In this document: piece by piece, positions 15,695 to 24,733 of the stretch
Position numbering within the stretch: position 1 is the stretch's first letter
Layout: the number at the start of each line of letters is the position of its first letter
Assembly (NCBI GenBank): GCA_964552055.1
Contig: CAZKFL010000004.1
Coordinates: 27,220 to 91,219 of the forward strand
Direction of reading: 5' to 3'
DNA: 64,000 nt
DNA from: VGMD01 sp964552055
GTDB lineage: Bacteria > Chlamydiota > Chlamydiia > Chlamydiales > 2-12-FULL-49-11
The notes under the pieces: generated by a model
The model's database searches: none
Told to the model about the DNA's origin: nothing
The model's input: the letters and a program-made list of their open reading frames with translations, nothing else
Program-made: the position numbers and the translations under genes

Positions 15695-18600
15695 AATCAC
15701 CAGCAGCTGCTTCTGGAGGTCTTTCTAAAATTTTTTTGACGATGTGTAGTAGCTTGTATCGGTCTAGTTCAAAAAGCATACTGGTATTTCCATCCAGTAG
15801 TTTGTCGTACTCTTCTGTTAATTTTGCATTGTATTTTTCAACCACTTGAGTTTTTAGTGAAATTCCCTTTAAGTCATCAAGCTTATTTAAGAAATCTAAT
15901 GCCTCTTTGGAACTATTTGTTTTAAGTGAAAATAGTCTTCTTAAGAAGCTGTATGTTTCCGAATCGATTTTTTCAAATTCCCCTTTAGCAAGAGCTTTGC
16001 TAAGTGTTGCTATTTTTAGAGCTCTACTATCCATTGGAGTATATTGGTCCTCACTACCTTCGAGTGCTGCTCGAGTTTCATTTTCAATTGTGCCATATTG
16101 TTTAGGGAAATAGATTTGTAGCATTTCATTCCAGGCCCAAATTTTGCAATATTCAAGGTGAGATTGATCTTCATTTTCAAATAGCGCTTGAATCTCATCT
16201 TTTGCTTTTGCTAGGTCTTCTTCTTTTACATGAGTTATATGTCCATAGGAATCGTGAGTAATTTGAAAAGGTAGATTGAGATCTAAGGAGAGTTTTGCAG
16301 TGTAGTAATAGAAAATATCGCGCTCAAAAGTTTCTGTTGCAATATCTCTGTCTCTTAGCGCATGAATTTTGTTTTGGGCATAGTGACGTATCAGAGAGAA
16401 TTTTGAAATTACATCAAGAAATGCTTTATTGCTTATCGGATCTAACGGGTTGATTTTTAGAGTAATTTCTTCAATATTTAAGAGCATCAGGGAAAGAGAG
16501 AGCGCGTCTATACATACATCTCCCGTGTCTCTTAAAATCTCTAAGAATTTTTCTCGAAATAGAGCATTTTCTCCCGCTAATGAAAAATATTTCGGAATTA
16601 ATTTTGAGAGCTCTTCTTTTTGTGCGGGGGGGTATTTTCCAGATCTTTCCATAAGATTTGCCCCCCATAATGTTAGATCATTCAAATCTTCTATAGAAAG
16701 AATTGTTGTGAAAGCAAGGGCCTTTATCGGATCATACGGGGAACCATCAAAATATCTGAAAAATCCCTTGTAGAGATCTTCCCTTTGCATGAGAAAAGTT
16801 ATCCAATCGGGTTGAAATACATTGTACATTTCTCTAAGCTGAATATTACCGGATAAAATAACTGATGTTAGCGCCGGAAGTGCAGTTGATAAATGAATAA
16901 GCTCGATTGGCAGAGCCTCTAAATGACAATTGGCGAGTGAGATACATTGAAGTTTTTTAACGCAGCTTAAATCTATATTAGATAGATTTGTTTTAGATGC
17001 AATAAGATGTTCTAAGTGTGTTTGTTGTGACAAATCTATTGCATCAATTGGATTCTTGGAGATATCGAGTTTCTTTAGTTCCTTTCGCTGAAATACCGGA
17101 AGATGAAAAACATTAGGTAGGTTTGAAATTCCAAGGTCCGAAAGATTTAATAATGAAGCGCCTCTCATTGGAGATCCTATAAAATCTAGAATGCGTTCTT
17201 TGGCAATGATTCGTCCAGGTTCCTCGGGTGCATCTTCTATCCAAGATTTAAGCGCTTCTTTAATCGATATATATTGACCAAGAAGTAAAGACATAGATTC
17301 ATATGTAGATGTTATCCTTTCTGTTTCTAAAATAACTTCCTCTTCTAACAATGTAGCCCTTATTTTTAAGAGATCGCTGGGAATTGCGCACAGTTCATCC
17401 TCTGAGGGAAGGTCAATTTCTACTATTTTTAGGACTTCTCTATGTAATTCAATTGCTTCTATTAATGATTCACGTTCTTTAAGGTAGGAAAGCCATAATG
17501 AACTGCCTAATGGGTTTGTAGAAGCTGTTCTAAGATGCTTAGGAATTTCAAATCGTCTTTCTAGATCGTGATTTTCGAATAGATTGAAGAACTTTAAACG
17601 TTGAAAATTTGATAGTTTAAGGGGAAGTATGCTTTGAAATGATGCTATTTTAGTCATACTTAAATTTACTTTTTTCAATTGAGTACAGTTTCGTAAATCT
17701 AATTTTTTTAGAGGAACATTTTTTATGAATAATTTCTTTAGTTTTTGAGCATTAAATAGATCAATTTCTTTTAATCCGACATCAAGAATGATTAGTTGTA
17801 TAAGCTGTTCATTTGCATTTAACTGAAGTTTTTTAAGGTTTAAGTTTTCTAATTTTAATTCTTTAAGGAATTTGCATTTCTCAATGTATAAAGATTCCAG
17901 CTCTTCACATTCTCCACAGGTAATTACTTCTATTAAATTAATTAAGGGAAAAGTTATTGTTTTTAATTTTAGATTGCATTCAGTATGTAAGATAGTCAGT
18001 TTAGAGCACGGTGTTAGGTCGAGATGTGTAATGTGTGTGTTGTCTACGCATAGGAATTGTAGATTTTGAAAGTGTACTAAATTGATTTCTTCTACTTCTA
18101 AAGGTAAGTATAGTTCTCTTAGATCAACTAGAGTCCTTAAATCATAGTCACAATTAATGCTAGTTTGGTCTAACTTTAAGGTAGTAAGTTTGGTAGCGGT
18201 ACTAAAATCGATATGCGCAATTGTTGAACCATTAAGGTCTAGAATTTCTAAGTCGGGAAATAGGCTGAGATCAAGTTCACCAATCTGACAATTGCCTAAT
18301 CTAAGTGTTTTAAGTTTTGGGAATTTACTAAAATCAATAGAATCTGCATGAATATCTTCATGATAAAAGTGCTCTAATTTATTAAATAGAGGGGAGTCAA
18401 AAATGCTTGGTAATTCGCAACTTTCGCAGGCTGAAAAATTTAGCGTGGTTGATAAGGGATTTGATAGAAATTCTTCAACTCTATCTTTTACCCCAATTCT
18501 CAATAAGTAATTCGAAGAAGGGTTAGAATCATCTGCTTGATTTGCCCAAAAAGTTAACGTTTTCGAAATTGTGAGATATTCTTGGTGCTCACTTATTATC

Positions 18601-19043
18601 ACTTCTAATAGCGAAATCTCTTCATCCACACTATTGTCAGCGCTTATGATGTAAGTGTTAATTTTTTCAAATGTAGTTTTATCAAATGTTTTGATCTGAT
18701 TAAAACAAGATAAAGCTGCAGTTTTATCACCGTTTTCCAAAAATGCAAGAGCATGAGTAAGGTAATCCTTAGTTGATTTAGATAACAGCTTTCTTAATGC
18801 TACTGCATTTATTGAAACGCAATTCGGACCACCCACCTCATCACTTACTAGTGACCTTTGAAATATAGACTGCCCAAGCTTAATTCGATCAGGACATTCA
18901 AATTTTCCTGCAAATTTCCATACATATTTGAATAGTTTGCTTGCAACTCGCCCAGTTAGTTCAGCTTCTGTTTCTAAAGGTATTAGATCACTGCTTTCTA
19001 AATAAGAAGCTGCAATGGTGAAATTTAATTTTATAGTCTGCAT
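15657..19043 (-). CDS. LRR-NEL E3 ubiquitin ligase (IpaH/SspH/SlrP-like effector)
   Basis: A 1128-aa protein. Leucine-rich repeats of about 20-22 residues fill residues ~200-480 (for example LKTLRLGNCQIGELDLSLFP), with a second short block at ~640-740. Residues ~800-1090 match the NEL fold of IpaH enzymes. The catalytic Cys-x-Asp is DVCIDALSL (Cys844, codon 16512-16514). It is followed by FSLIRHYAQNKIHALRDRD, an acidic ...TFERDIFYYYTAKLSLDLNLP helix, and HITHVKEEDLAKAKDEI with a W-x-W block. NEL enzymes ubiquitinate host proteins chosen by the LRR. The order LRR then NEL matches IpaH. It is downstream of HECT-2 by 33 bp in the same operon. Confidence 0.82.
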   Translation of the reverse strand: MQTIKLNFTIAASYLESSDLIPLETEAELTGRVASKLFKYVWKFAGKFECPDRIKLGQSIFQRSLVSDEVGGPNCVSINAVALRKLLSKSTKDYLTHALAFLENGDKTAALSCFNQIKTFDKTTFEKINTYIISADNSVDEEISLLEVIISEHQEYLTISKTLTFWANQADDSNPSSNYLLRIGVKDRVEEFLSNPLSTTLNFSACESCELPSIFDSPLFNKLEHFYHEDIHADSIDFSKFPKLKTLRLGNCQIGELDLSLFPDLEILDLNGSTIAHIDFSTATKLTTLKLDQTSINCDYDLRTLVDLRELYLPLEVEEINLVHFQNLQFLCVDNTHITHLDLTPCSKLTILHTECNLKLKTITFPLINLIEVITCGECEELESLYIEKCKFLKELKLENLNLKKLQLNANEQLIQLIILDVGLKEIDLFNAQKLKKLFIKNVPLKKLDLRNCTQLKKVNLSMTKIASFQSILPLKLSNFQRLKFFNLFENHDLERRFEIPKHLRTASTNPLGSSLWLSYLKERESLIEAIELHREVLKIVEIDLPSEDELCAIPSDLLKIRATLLEEEVILETERITSTYESMSLLLGQYISIKEALKSWIEDAPEEPGRIIAKERILDFIGSPMRGASLLNLSDLGISNLPNVFHLPVFQRKELKKLDISKNPIDAIDLSQQTHLEHLIASKTNLSNIDLSCVKKLQCISLANCHLEALPIELIHLSTALPALTSVILSGNIQLREMYNVFQPDWITFLMQREDLYKGFFRYFDGSPYDPIKALAFTTILSIEDLNDLTLWGANLMERSGKYPPAQKEELSKLIPKYFSLAGENALFREKFLEILRDTGDVCIDALSLSLMLLNIEEITLKINPLDPISNKAFLDVISKFSLIRHYAQNKIHALRDRDIATETFERDIFYYYTAKLSLDLNLPFQITHDSYGHITHVKEEDLAKAKDEIQALFENEDQSHLEYCKIWAWNEMLQIYFPKQYGTIENETRAALEGSEDQYTPMDSRALKIATLSKALAKGEFEKIDSETYSFLRRLFSLKTNSSKEALDFLNKLDDLKGISLKTQVVEKYNAKLTEEYDKLLDGNTSMLFELDRYKLLHIVKKILERPPEAAAGDSRGARKRVRTSA

Positions 19044-19076
19044 ATTATTTGGCTACTTGTAGCTCGAAAATAGGTT

Positions 19077-22022
19077 CTATCTAGTTGTATAGCTACTCCC
19101 GCCGCTCATGTTTCCTTTAAGAGTTTCTAAAAATACAGTTCGCTGTGTTTCAGGGCCGCACATCTCTATTGGAAATTCGCTTACCGGTATGTCTAATTGT
19201 CTAAAGCAAGTATGTGCATTAAACGTAAGCTCCGTTCCATTTGAAAAAAACAAGATCCTAGAACCTTGCATTAGCGTGGTTTGGCCAGTTATGTAAACTA
19301 GAAAGCGCTCTAGAAAAGCAGGATTATCTGCGTTTTCCCTGAGCAATTCAGCAATCCAGTCGATTCTTAGATTATAGGGAGCGCCACCTTCTCTGCGTGT
19401 GAAGGACGCAATGATATCATGAGCAGTAGCTGGCCTTCCTTGAATTCTTGCCATTGTTACATCCGGCGTGACAGCGCGAATACTCAATTGGAATGCAGGT
19501 GGACAACTGCTATAAACAGCTTTTACAGCGAGTACATATTCCTGAGAAGAAGATAAAACATCTTCTTCAATCAGCTGCGCTAATTGTGGCCTTGTGATTG
19601 TTTCCCAATTTTCAACTCCGTCTGGTAGGTCAGAATACAGCTGGTCTCTTAAAGAGGTGACTGCACCCGTCATTTCTAATTCTTGCCTCTCGTACCAATC
19701 AATTACTGTCCTGACTGCAACTTCATTAGCGGTATGACCTGAATTTCTTGCGCGAGTTATCTCTACCTGCAAAATGGTGTCATTAACTCCGAGTGCCGCC
19801 AGCCTTAATGCAGCAAAAAAAGGCAACAGTATATATTTTCCGATGACTAACCCACGTGCATCAGAATTTGCTACAACGTATGACATGAGTTGAGCAAAAT
19901 TTGCGTAAGTAGAATTAGATAATGATCCTTCTTGTAATCTAGGAATCCCGTCTTCTAGAAGCATTTGTGTACGTTTTGCGATAGTGGTTGAAAATAATCC
20001 GCGTCCAAGATCACTGAAAAATTGTCTAGATGGACCGCCAGCATCAATTCCAGGCGTCCGATTAAATAAGTCATTAAGGAAAGTAACTCTGGTTGGAATG
20101 TTTGCTTGTAAAAGTGGGGTGATTTTAGCGAGCACCATTTCAGGGAAACATTCTATTGCAAGAGGATGAACAGAAATTTCGCTACCTGCTACAGTTATTC
20201 CTTTTGTATTTAAAATATGTTCAAAAAATTTCTGTATTTTTTCATTCCAAGGGTTTCTGATATTAAATAAATCGGTTAGAGAAACTGCAATTCCAGTGTC
20301 CGTTTCTGCAGAAAGTACTTGTCCAGCAGGACCCATTACAATACTCAGGGATCCCGAGCCGTCTTCATTTGTCACTTTTAATTGGTATCCGCCTGCATAA
20401 GGAGCGCAATAAATTTGGGCACCTGCAAACGCTAATCTACGCTCAGCAGAAGAATGTTCTCTTTCGATATATTTAGGCAAAACACGTAGCCATTTATTCG
20501 ATTCCCTATAAGCTGGGTCTAATTCAGGAGTTGCTACAACTTCGGGTACAACAGGTGCGACAACTGGTGCTACAACAGGTGCGACAACAGGTGCTACAAC
20601 AGGTGTTACAACAGGTGCTATAACAGGCTCTGCCAATTCTCCCTTAGCTAGTAACCTACTGTAAAAAGTAGTTAGTTTTTTGTTAAATTCATTTGTTGGA
20701 TCATATATGGTCGTAATTTCTCTCTCTATTTGATTTGCAAAAAATGATGTTATACTTCCTTCTGCATTAAAATTGATTTTGAAGGCTTCTTCTTGTGAAG
20801 TGGACGCTGTAAATGTAAGAACTCTAGTGGCTACATTATATAGGATATCATAGCTAGTTCCATTATGATCATTAAGTAAAACGATATCTTGCCCATCCTG
20901 AGTATAACTTTTAAGATGTTCCAAAAGATAATTTGCTGTACGCTCAGAAATGCTTGGTAGATGCTCTCTTCTCCCATTTTGTCTGATCTCACCCATAAAT
21001 CCAGCAAGGCGTTGGCTCCAAATATTTGTTGGGTCGAGTAAGGAGGCTATTCCTTCAGAGCGTTGATTCCCAGCTGCTCCAGTCACGTAAACAATTGATC
21101 CGTCAAGGTATGAAAGACTATCAGGGTTAGCAGTGTCTCGGAATGGTACCCTTATATTAATGATATCGATTGCCCCAGGGATAGTAATTGTAATCTGGCC
21201 TTCTTGATTTGCCGAACAGGGGAAATAATTGAGTTTGCAAAGTTTGTTATCACAAGATGTGAGTGTAAGAGATAGTTCTTCTCCCAAATGGAACTCTCTT
21301 AAATAATTAGCTAGGTCTCTTAATGATTCAGGAACAAATGGAACGCTTCCTCTAACTAAAATGTGTATGCGCCCACCCTCTGTTTCAGTCGAAAAATTGA
21401 GAGCACGCCACGCATCTGGCACAATAACTGGACCAGCAAAAGGCATAGTGGCAATCCTTTGCCCCGCCCGAATAAATATGACTTCTTGAGTATGTTCTAT
21501 AGCCTGATATTGAACTAATGAAGCTCTTACTGATTCAGCAACTTCAAGAACTGTCATATCTCCACGAAAGGTTAATCCGCGAAAATGTCTTCGAGTTCCT
21601 TGCGGATATATTATGTTTCTTTCAGCCAACATAGTGTGAACATTATTACCTTGTATGGCTGGTATTTCAATCAGTTCTGGATCTTGATTTATTAGTAGAT
21701 GGGCGTCATCAATTACGGGTGCTGCAACAGCTCCGACTTCTGCTTCGACTTCTGCTTCGACTTCTGGCCCCCTGATTTGGATGGGTTGATGTAAATGAAC
21801 ACCCCCTTGCCCAAGGACTGGAAGAGGAACTTGTCTATTCGTCCTACCCGTAAGTAAGTTCACATTTTCTATCATCCAATTTAGACCTCTAGAAAGAAGT
21901 AGAAATGTTTGGGTTATGATCAGGGTTATTGTGTTGCAAGTTGTTGTAGCTAAGCGATTAATATTTTGATGAAGGGCTAGCCCTATTTGCAATGGTCTGT
22001 TAGAAGGAGCAATTAATGACAT
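19077..22022 (-). CDS. HECT-type E3 ubiquitin ligase, putative effector (HECT-2)
   Basis: A 981-aa protein. Residues ~590-981 form the HECT-like part: GIDAGGPSRQFFSDLGRGLF (Asp660) in the N-lobe and LTFNAHTCFRQLDIP in the C-lobe, with predicted catalytic Cys939 (codon 19206-19208). An aromatic Tyr is at position -4 of the C-terminus. A hydrophobic N-terminal segment (about 25-45) may be a membrane or chaperone-binding region. Residues ~135-230 have a ubiquitin-like pattern ending in IHILVRG. A PVVA repeat linker lies at ~465-493. It is paralogous to HECT-1 and is the first gene of a two-gene unit with the LRR-NEL ligase. Confidence 0.87.
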   Translation of the reverse strand: MSLIAPSNRPLQIGLALHQNINRLATTTCNTITLIITQTFLLLSRGLNWMIENVNLLTGRTNRQVPLPVLGQGGVHLHQPIQIRGPEVEAEVEAEVGAVAAPVIDDAHLLINQDPELIEIPAIQGNNVHTMLAERNIIYPQGTRRHFRGLTFRGDMTVLEVAESVRASLVQYQAIEHTQEVIFIRAGQRIATMPFAGPVIVPDAWRALNFSTETEGGRIHILVRGSVPFVPESLRDLANYLREFHLGEELSLTLTSCDNKLCKLNYFPCSANQEGQITITIPGAIDIINIRVPFRDTANPDSLSYLDGSIVYVTGAAGNQRSEGIASLLDPTNIWSQRLAGFMGEIRQNGRREHLPSISERTANYLLEHLKSYTQDGQDIVLLNDHNGTSYDILYNVATRVLTFTASTSQEEAFKINFNAEGSITSFFANQIEREITTIYDPTNEFNKKLTTFYSRLLAKGELAEPVIAPVVTPVVAPVVAPVVAPVVAPVVPEVVATPELDPAYRESNKWLRVLPKYIEREHSSAERRLAFAGAQIYCAPYAGGYQLKVTNEDGSGSLSIVMGPAGQVLSAETDTGIAVSLTDLFNIRNPWNEKIQKFFEHILNTKGITVAGSEISVHPLAIECFPEMVLAKITPLLQANIPTRVTFLNDLFNRTPGIDAGGPSRQFFSDLGRGLFSTTIAKRTQMLLEDGIPRLQEGSLSNSTYANFAQLMSYVVANSDARGLVIGKYILLPFFAALRLAALGVNDTILQVEITRARNSGHTANEVAVRTVIDWYERQELEMTGAVTSLRDQLYSDLPDGVENWETITRPQLAQLIEEDVLSSSQEYVLAVKAVYSSCPPAFQLSIRAVTPDVTMARIQGRPATAHDIIASFTRREGGAPYNLRIDWIAELLRENADNPAFLERFLVYITGQTTLMQGSRILFFSNGTELTFNAHTCFRQLDIPVSEFPIEMCGPETQRTVFLETLKGNMSGGSSYTTR
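20546..20628 (-). repeat. 12-bp coding tandem repeat (PVVA/PVVT linker)
   Basis: About seven imperfect 12-bp units (gcgacaacaggt, gctacaacaggt and variants) encode APVV/TPVV repeats. They join the N-terminal part of HECT-2 to its catalytic half. Copy number is likely variable between strains. Confidence 0.85.
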
Positions 22023-22198
22023 ATTAACCTACTTGATTTGATGTATATAGGTAAAATAATACATGAACCTTACAGTTACTGTAAATAAAGAAATTGCAAA
22101 GATAAAATTTTAAATAGCACGGCTTCATTCGTTTTGGAATATATTGTAATATAGGTTATGGTGATTTAGATGGAGATTTTTTCTTTAGAGAGGCGAAT

Positions 22199-22975
22199 TT
22201 GAATAGAGTTAAAGTATTATTTTTATTTGTGGGCGCTCTATTTTTATTGACTGCTGGGGGTTTTTCGGGGTTTCGGGTCTATAGGGCATTTGTGGCTGAA
22301 AAAATGAGGGACGAAAAGTATGTAATTACTACGCTTATCCAGACGGGGCCCATAAAGGAAGCTTTGCCATCCATTTATTTGGCAGAGCTTTTACAGCTAT
22401 CGATGGATAAGCCTCAAAATTATTTTGCCTTTGATGAGGATCTTGCTGAGAAAGCTCTTTTAAATTGCCCGGTAATTCAAAAAGCTAAAGTGAAGAAAAT
22501 CAAGCCTGATAGCGTGCATGTTGACTATGAGGTGTTTGTGCCGATAGCGTTAGTTGGAGATAGCTTAAATCTTGCAATTGACGAACAGGGTGTTATTTTT
22601 CCAATAGAGCCATTTTTTTCCCCTAAAAGGCTTCCTGAAATTTATTTTGGATCTTTGGATGTTGATAGAGAGAAGTTTGAGCTCGCACTAGCAATTCTTT
22701 CGTTTTTTGATAAGAGAGCTCAGTTTGAGGGAAGTGTAGTAAAAATGATTGATGTATCGAACGCGTTGCAAGAAAGTTTTGGAAAAAGGGAGGTTGTAAT
22801 TACGCTTGTTGAGAATGATAAGACTTGGTATTTGAGACTTACGCCTCATAAATTCCCCGAGGAATTGAATAATTTTGTAAACTTAAGAACTCTTGCTTTG
22901 GCAGGTTCAGGACATAAAAAAGTGGTAGATCTTAGGCTTTCTAAAGCAGCTTATATTGAGGAGATTAGGTATTGA
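22199..22975 (+). CDS. ftsQ: FtsQ-like cell division protein
   Basis: A 258-aa bitopic protein. A short cytoplasmic N-terminus is followed by a membrane helix (about residues 5-27) and an extracytoplasmic part. That part has a POTRA-like segment (FDEDLAEKALLNCPVIQKAK) and a FtsQ-type strand (LAIDEQGVIFPIEPFFSPKRLPEIYFG). Divergent primary sequence is usual for chlamydial FtsQ. TTG start at 22199 with GAGAGG upstream; the ATG at 22169 runs into a stop. Its TGA overlaps the TTG of cutA. Expected partner: FtsB/L at the septum. Confidence 0.8.
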   Translation: MNRVKVLFLFVGALFLLTAGGFSGFRVYRAFVAEKMRDEKYVITTLIQTGPIKEALPSIYLAELLQLSMDKPQNYFAFDEDLAEKALLNCPVIQKAKVKKIKPDSVHVDYEVFVPIALVGDSLNLAIDEQGVIFPIEPFFSPKRLPEIYFGSLDVDREKFELALAILSFFDKRAQFEGSVVKMIDVSNALQESFGKREVVITLVENDKTWYLRLTPHKFPEELNNFVNLRTLALAGSGHKKVVDLRLSKAAYIEEIRY

Positions 22976-23295
22976 AAAAGATATGTCTTATTTTGTGTAC
23001 TACGAAGAATATTGAAGAGGCTAGAATCATTGCAAAAGGTCTTTTGGGTGAGGGATTGATTGCATGCGCATCAATTGTTCAGCCTGTTGAATCTTGGTTT
23101 GTCTGGAAAGACCAGATTGAGGAAGTTCAAGAAGTGCAGTTATTTATAAAAACTAATGCGGAGAAATATGGCGAGGTGGAGCGCTATATTACAGCAAATC
23201 ACTCGTATGAGGTTCCTGAAATCATGGCACTTAATGTGGAAAAAGGTTTTCTTCCTTATTTAAACTGGATTCACCAAACAGTAGAAAGTACTTGA
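22972..23295 (+). CDS. cutA: CutA-type divalent cation tolerance protein
   Basis: A 107-aa protein of the CutA1 family, small trimeric ferredoxin-like proteins. Diagnostic segments: IIAKGLLGEGLIACASIV near residues 20-37, SWFVWKDQIEEVQEVQLFIKT, and the C-terminal HSYEVPEIMALNVEKG with YLNWI. Role: metal binding, still debated. Translationally coupled to ftsQ through a TTGA overlap, the order I recall in Chlamydia. Confidence 0.95.
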   Translation: MKKICLILCTTKNIEEARIIAKGLLGEGLIACASIVQPVESWFVWKDQIEEVQEVQLFIKTNAEKYGEVERYITANHSYEVPEIMALNVEKGFLPYLNWIHQTVEST

Positions 23296-23340
23296 TAAGA
23301 AAAGTAAAACGACAGAGAATTTAGTCTTAAGGGGTGTTCT

Positions 23341-23694
23341 ATGCAGATTATAAAAGATGAGAGTAAGGGTGATGGGATTGTGATTCTCAGATTAGAAGGA
23401 AGGTTAGATGCACTTACATCGCCGAATCTTGATAATGAGATCGACAATTTGCTTAATAGTCAAAAGGTTAAAATTGTAATTGATTTTAGCGGAGTTGACT
23501 ATTTAAGTAGCGCTGGAATGAGAGCGCTTCTTTCAGGAACTAAGAAAGTAGTGAAAAAAGGTGGAAAATTAAGTACGCACTCAATGAACGAAGATTTGAT
23601 GGAAATTATTAAAATGGCTGGGTTTGGCTCAATAATATCTATTTGTCTGACTGAAGATGAGGCTATTAAGTCTTTAAATCAAAATAGGGCTTAA
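23341..23694 (+). CDS. rsbV: anti-sigma factor antagonist (STAS domain, RsbV)
   Basis: A 117-aa STAS protein. The phosphorylation loop reads DYLSSAGMRALL, with Ser57 at the position phosphorylated by the RsbW kinase. In chlamydiae the RsbV/RsbW partner-switch system has been linked to sigma-66 availability and energy sensing. The stop shares a base with the miaA start (TAATG). Confidence 0.93.
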   Translation: MQIIKDESKGDGIVILRLEGRLDALTSPNLDNEIDNLLNSQKVKIVIDFSGVDYLSSAGMRALLSGTKKVVKKGGKLSTHSMNEDLMEIIKMAGFGSIISICLTEDEAIKSLNQNRA

Positions 23695-24692
23695 TGACGC
23701 CAAATTGTGTATGTCCGACGCCCCTTGAGCAAAAAGAGAAAACGGAATCTGGTTCTAAACGAAAAAAGATTTTAGTTATCGCAGGTCCTACTGCAACTGG
23801 TAAAACTGAGCTTTCCATTCGCATTGCAAGTGGTATTGGTGGGGAAATTATTTCGTGTGATTCTATGCAAGTGTATAAGGCTGCTGATATAGGTTCTGCG
23901 AAACCATCAAAAGAAGAGCTTAAAGCTGTCCCTCACCACTTAATTGATATTAGGGCAATTTTTGAGCCGTTTAATGTTGCTGATTTTTATGAAGAAGCAA
24001 CTTCTGCCTTGCAAGACATTGTTTTAAGAAATAAAATTCCAATTACTTGTGGCGGAGCAGGATTTTATATTCATACGTTTTTATATGGGCCGCCTATGGG
24101 CCCTCCAGCAGATAAGCAAATAAGAGCTAAATTAGAGGGTGATTTAGAAAAATTTGGTGTCGAAAGACTGTATCAGAAATTATGTGAGCTCGACCCGGAT
24201 TACGCAAGGTCGATCACTGTTCAAGATAAGCATAAGATTGTTAGAGCTCTAGAAATCATATTGATAACTGGAAAAAGAGTTAGTGAAATTCCAAAACCAT
24301 CTGAGGAAGATTTGTCACAGGAATACGATTTTCGTTGTTGGTTTATTTATTATCCGAAACCAATTTTGTATCCTAGAATTGAAAAAAGATGCGATGAGAT
24401 GATTCAAAATGGCCTTATTGAAGAAGTTGTGCGTCTCCGAGAGGGATTAGAAACTAATTCTGCTGCGTCAAATGCAATTGGCTATAGGCAAGCAATTAAG
24501 TATTTAGATTCGCCAAAAGAGAAAAAGGATTGGGATTATTTTGTCTCTTCATTCAAACAAGCGAGTCGAAATTACGCGAAAAGGCAATTTACCTGGTTTC
24601 GCAGGGAGCCCCTTTTTCGCTGGTTAGATCTTAGCCTTTCTAGTATTGAGAATGCAGCAGAGATTATCATCCGCGACTTCGAACACAATTAG
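23694..24692 (+). CDS. miaA: tRNA dimethylallyltransferase
   Basis: Prenylates A37 of tRNAs that read UNN codons. A 332-aa protein with the P-loop VIAGPTATGKTELSI near residue 30, ISCDSMQVYK, PHHLIDI, TCGGAGFYIHTFLYGPP, VQDKHKIVRALEI, NAIGYRQAIKYL and RNYAKRQFTWFRRE. The ~25 residues before the P-loop are polar and possibly dispensable, but the start coupled to rsbV has no better alternative. Confidence 0.96.
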   Translation: MTPNCVCPTPLEQKEKTESGSKRKKILVIAGPTATGKTELSIRIASGIGGEIISCDSMQVYKAADIGSAKPSKEELKAVPHHLIDIRAIFEPFNVADFYEEATSALQDIVLRNKIPITCGGAGFYIHTFLYGPPMGPPADKQIRAKLEGDLEKFGVERLYQKLCELDPDYARSITVQDKHKIVRALEIILITGKRVSEIPKPSEEDLSQEYDFRCWFIYYPKPILYPRIEKRCDEMIQNGLIEEVVRLREGLETNSAASNAIGYRQAIKYLDSPKEKKDWDYFVSSFKQASRNYAKRQFTWFRREPLFRWLDLSLSSIENAAEIIIRDFEHN

Positions 24693-24733
24693 ATTGCAGT
24701 ATTAAGGGGGACCTGGTATTATCTGACGCTCTT

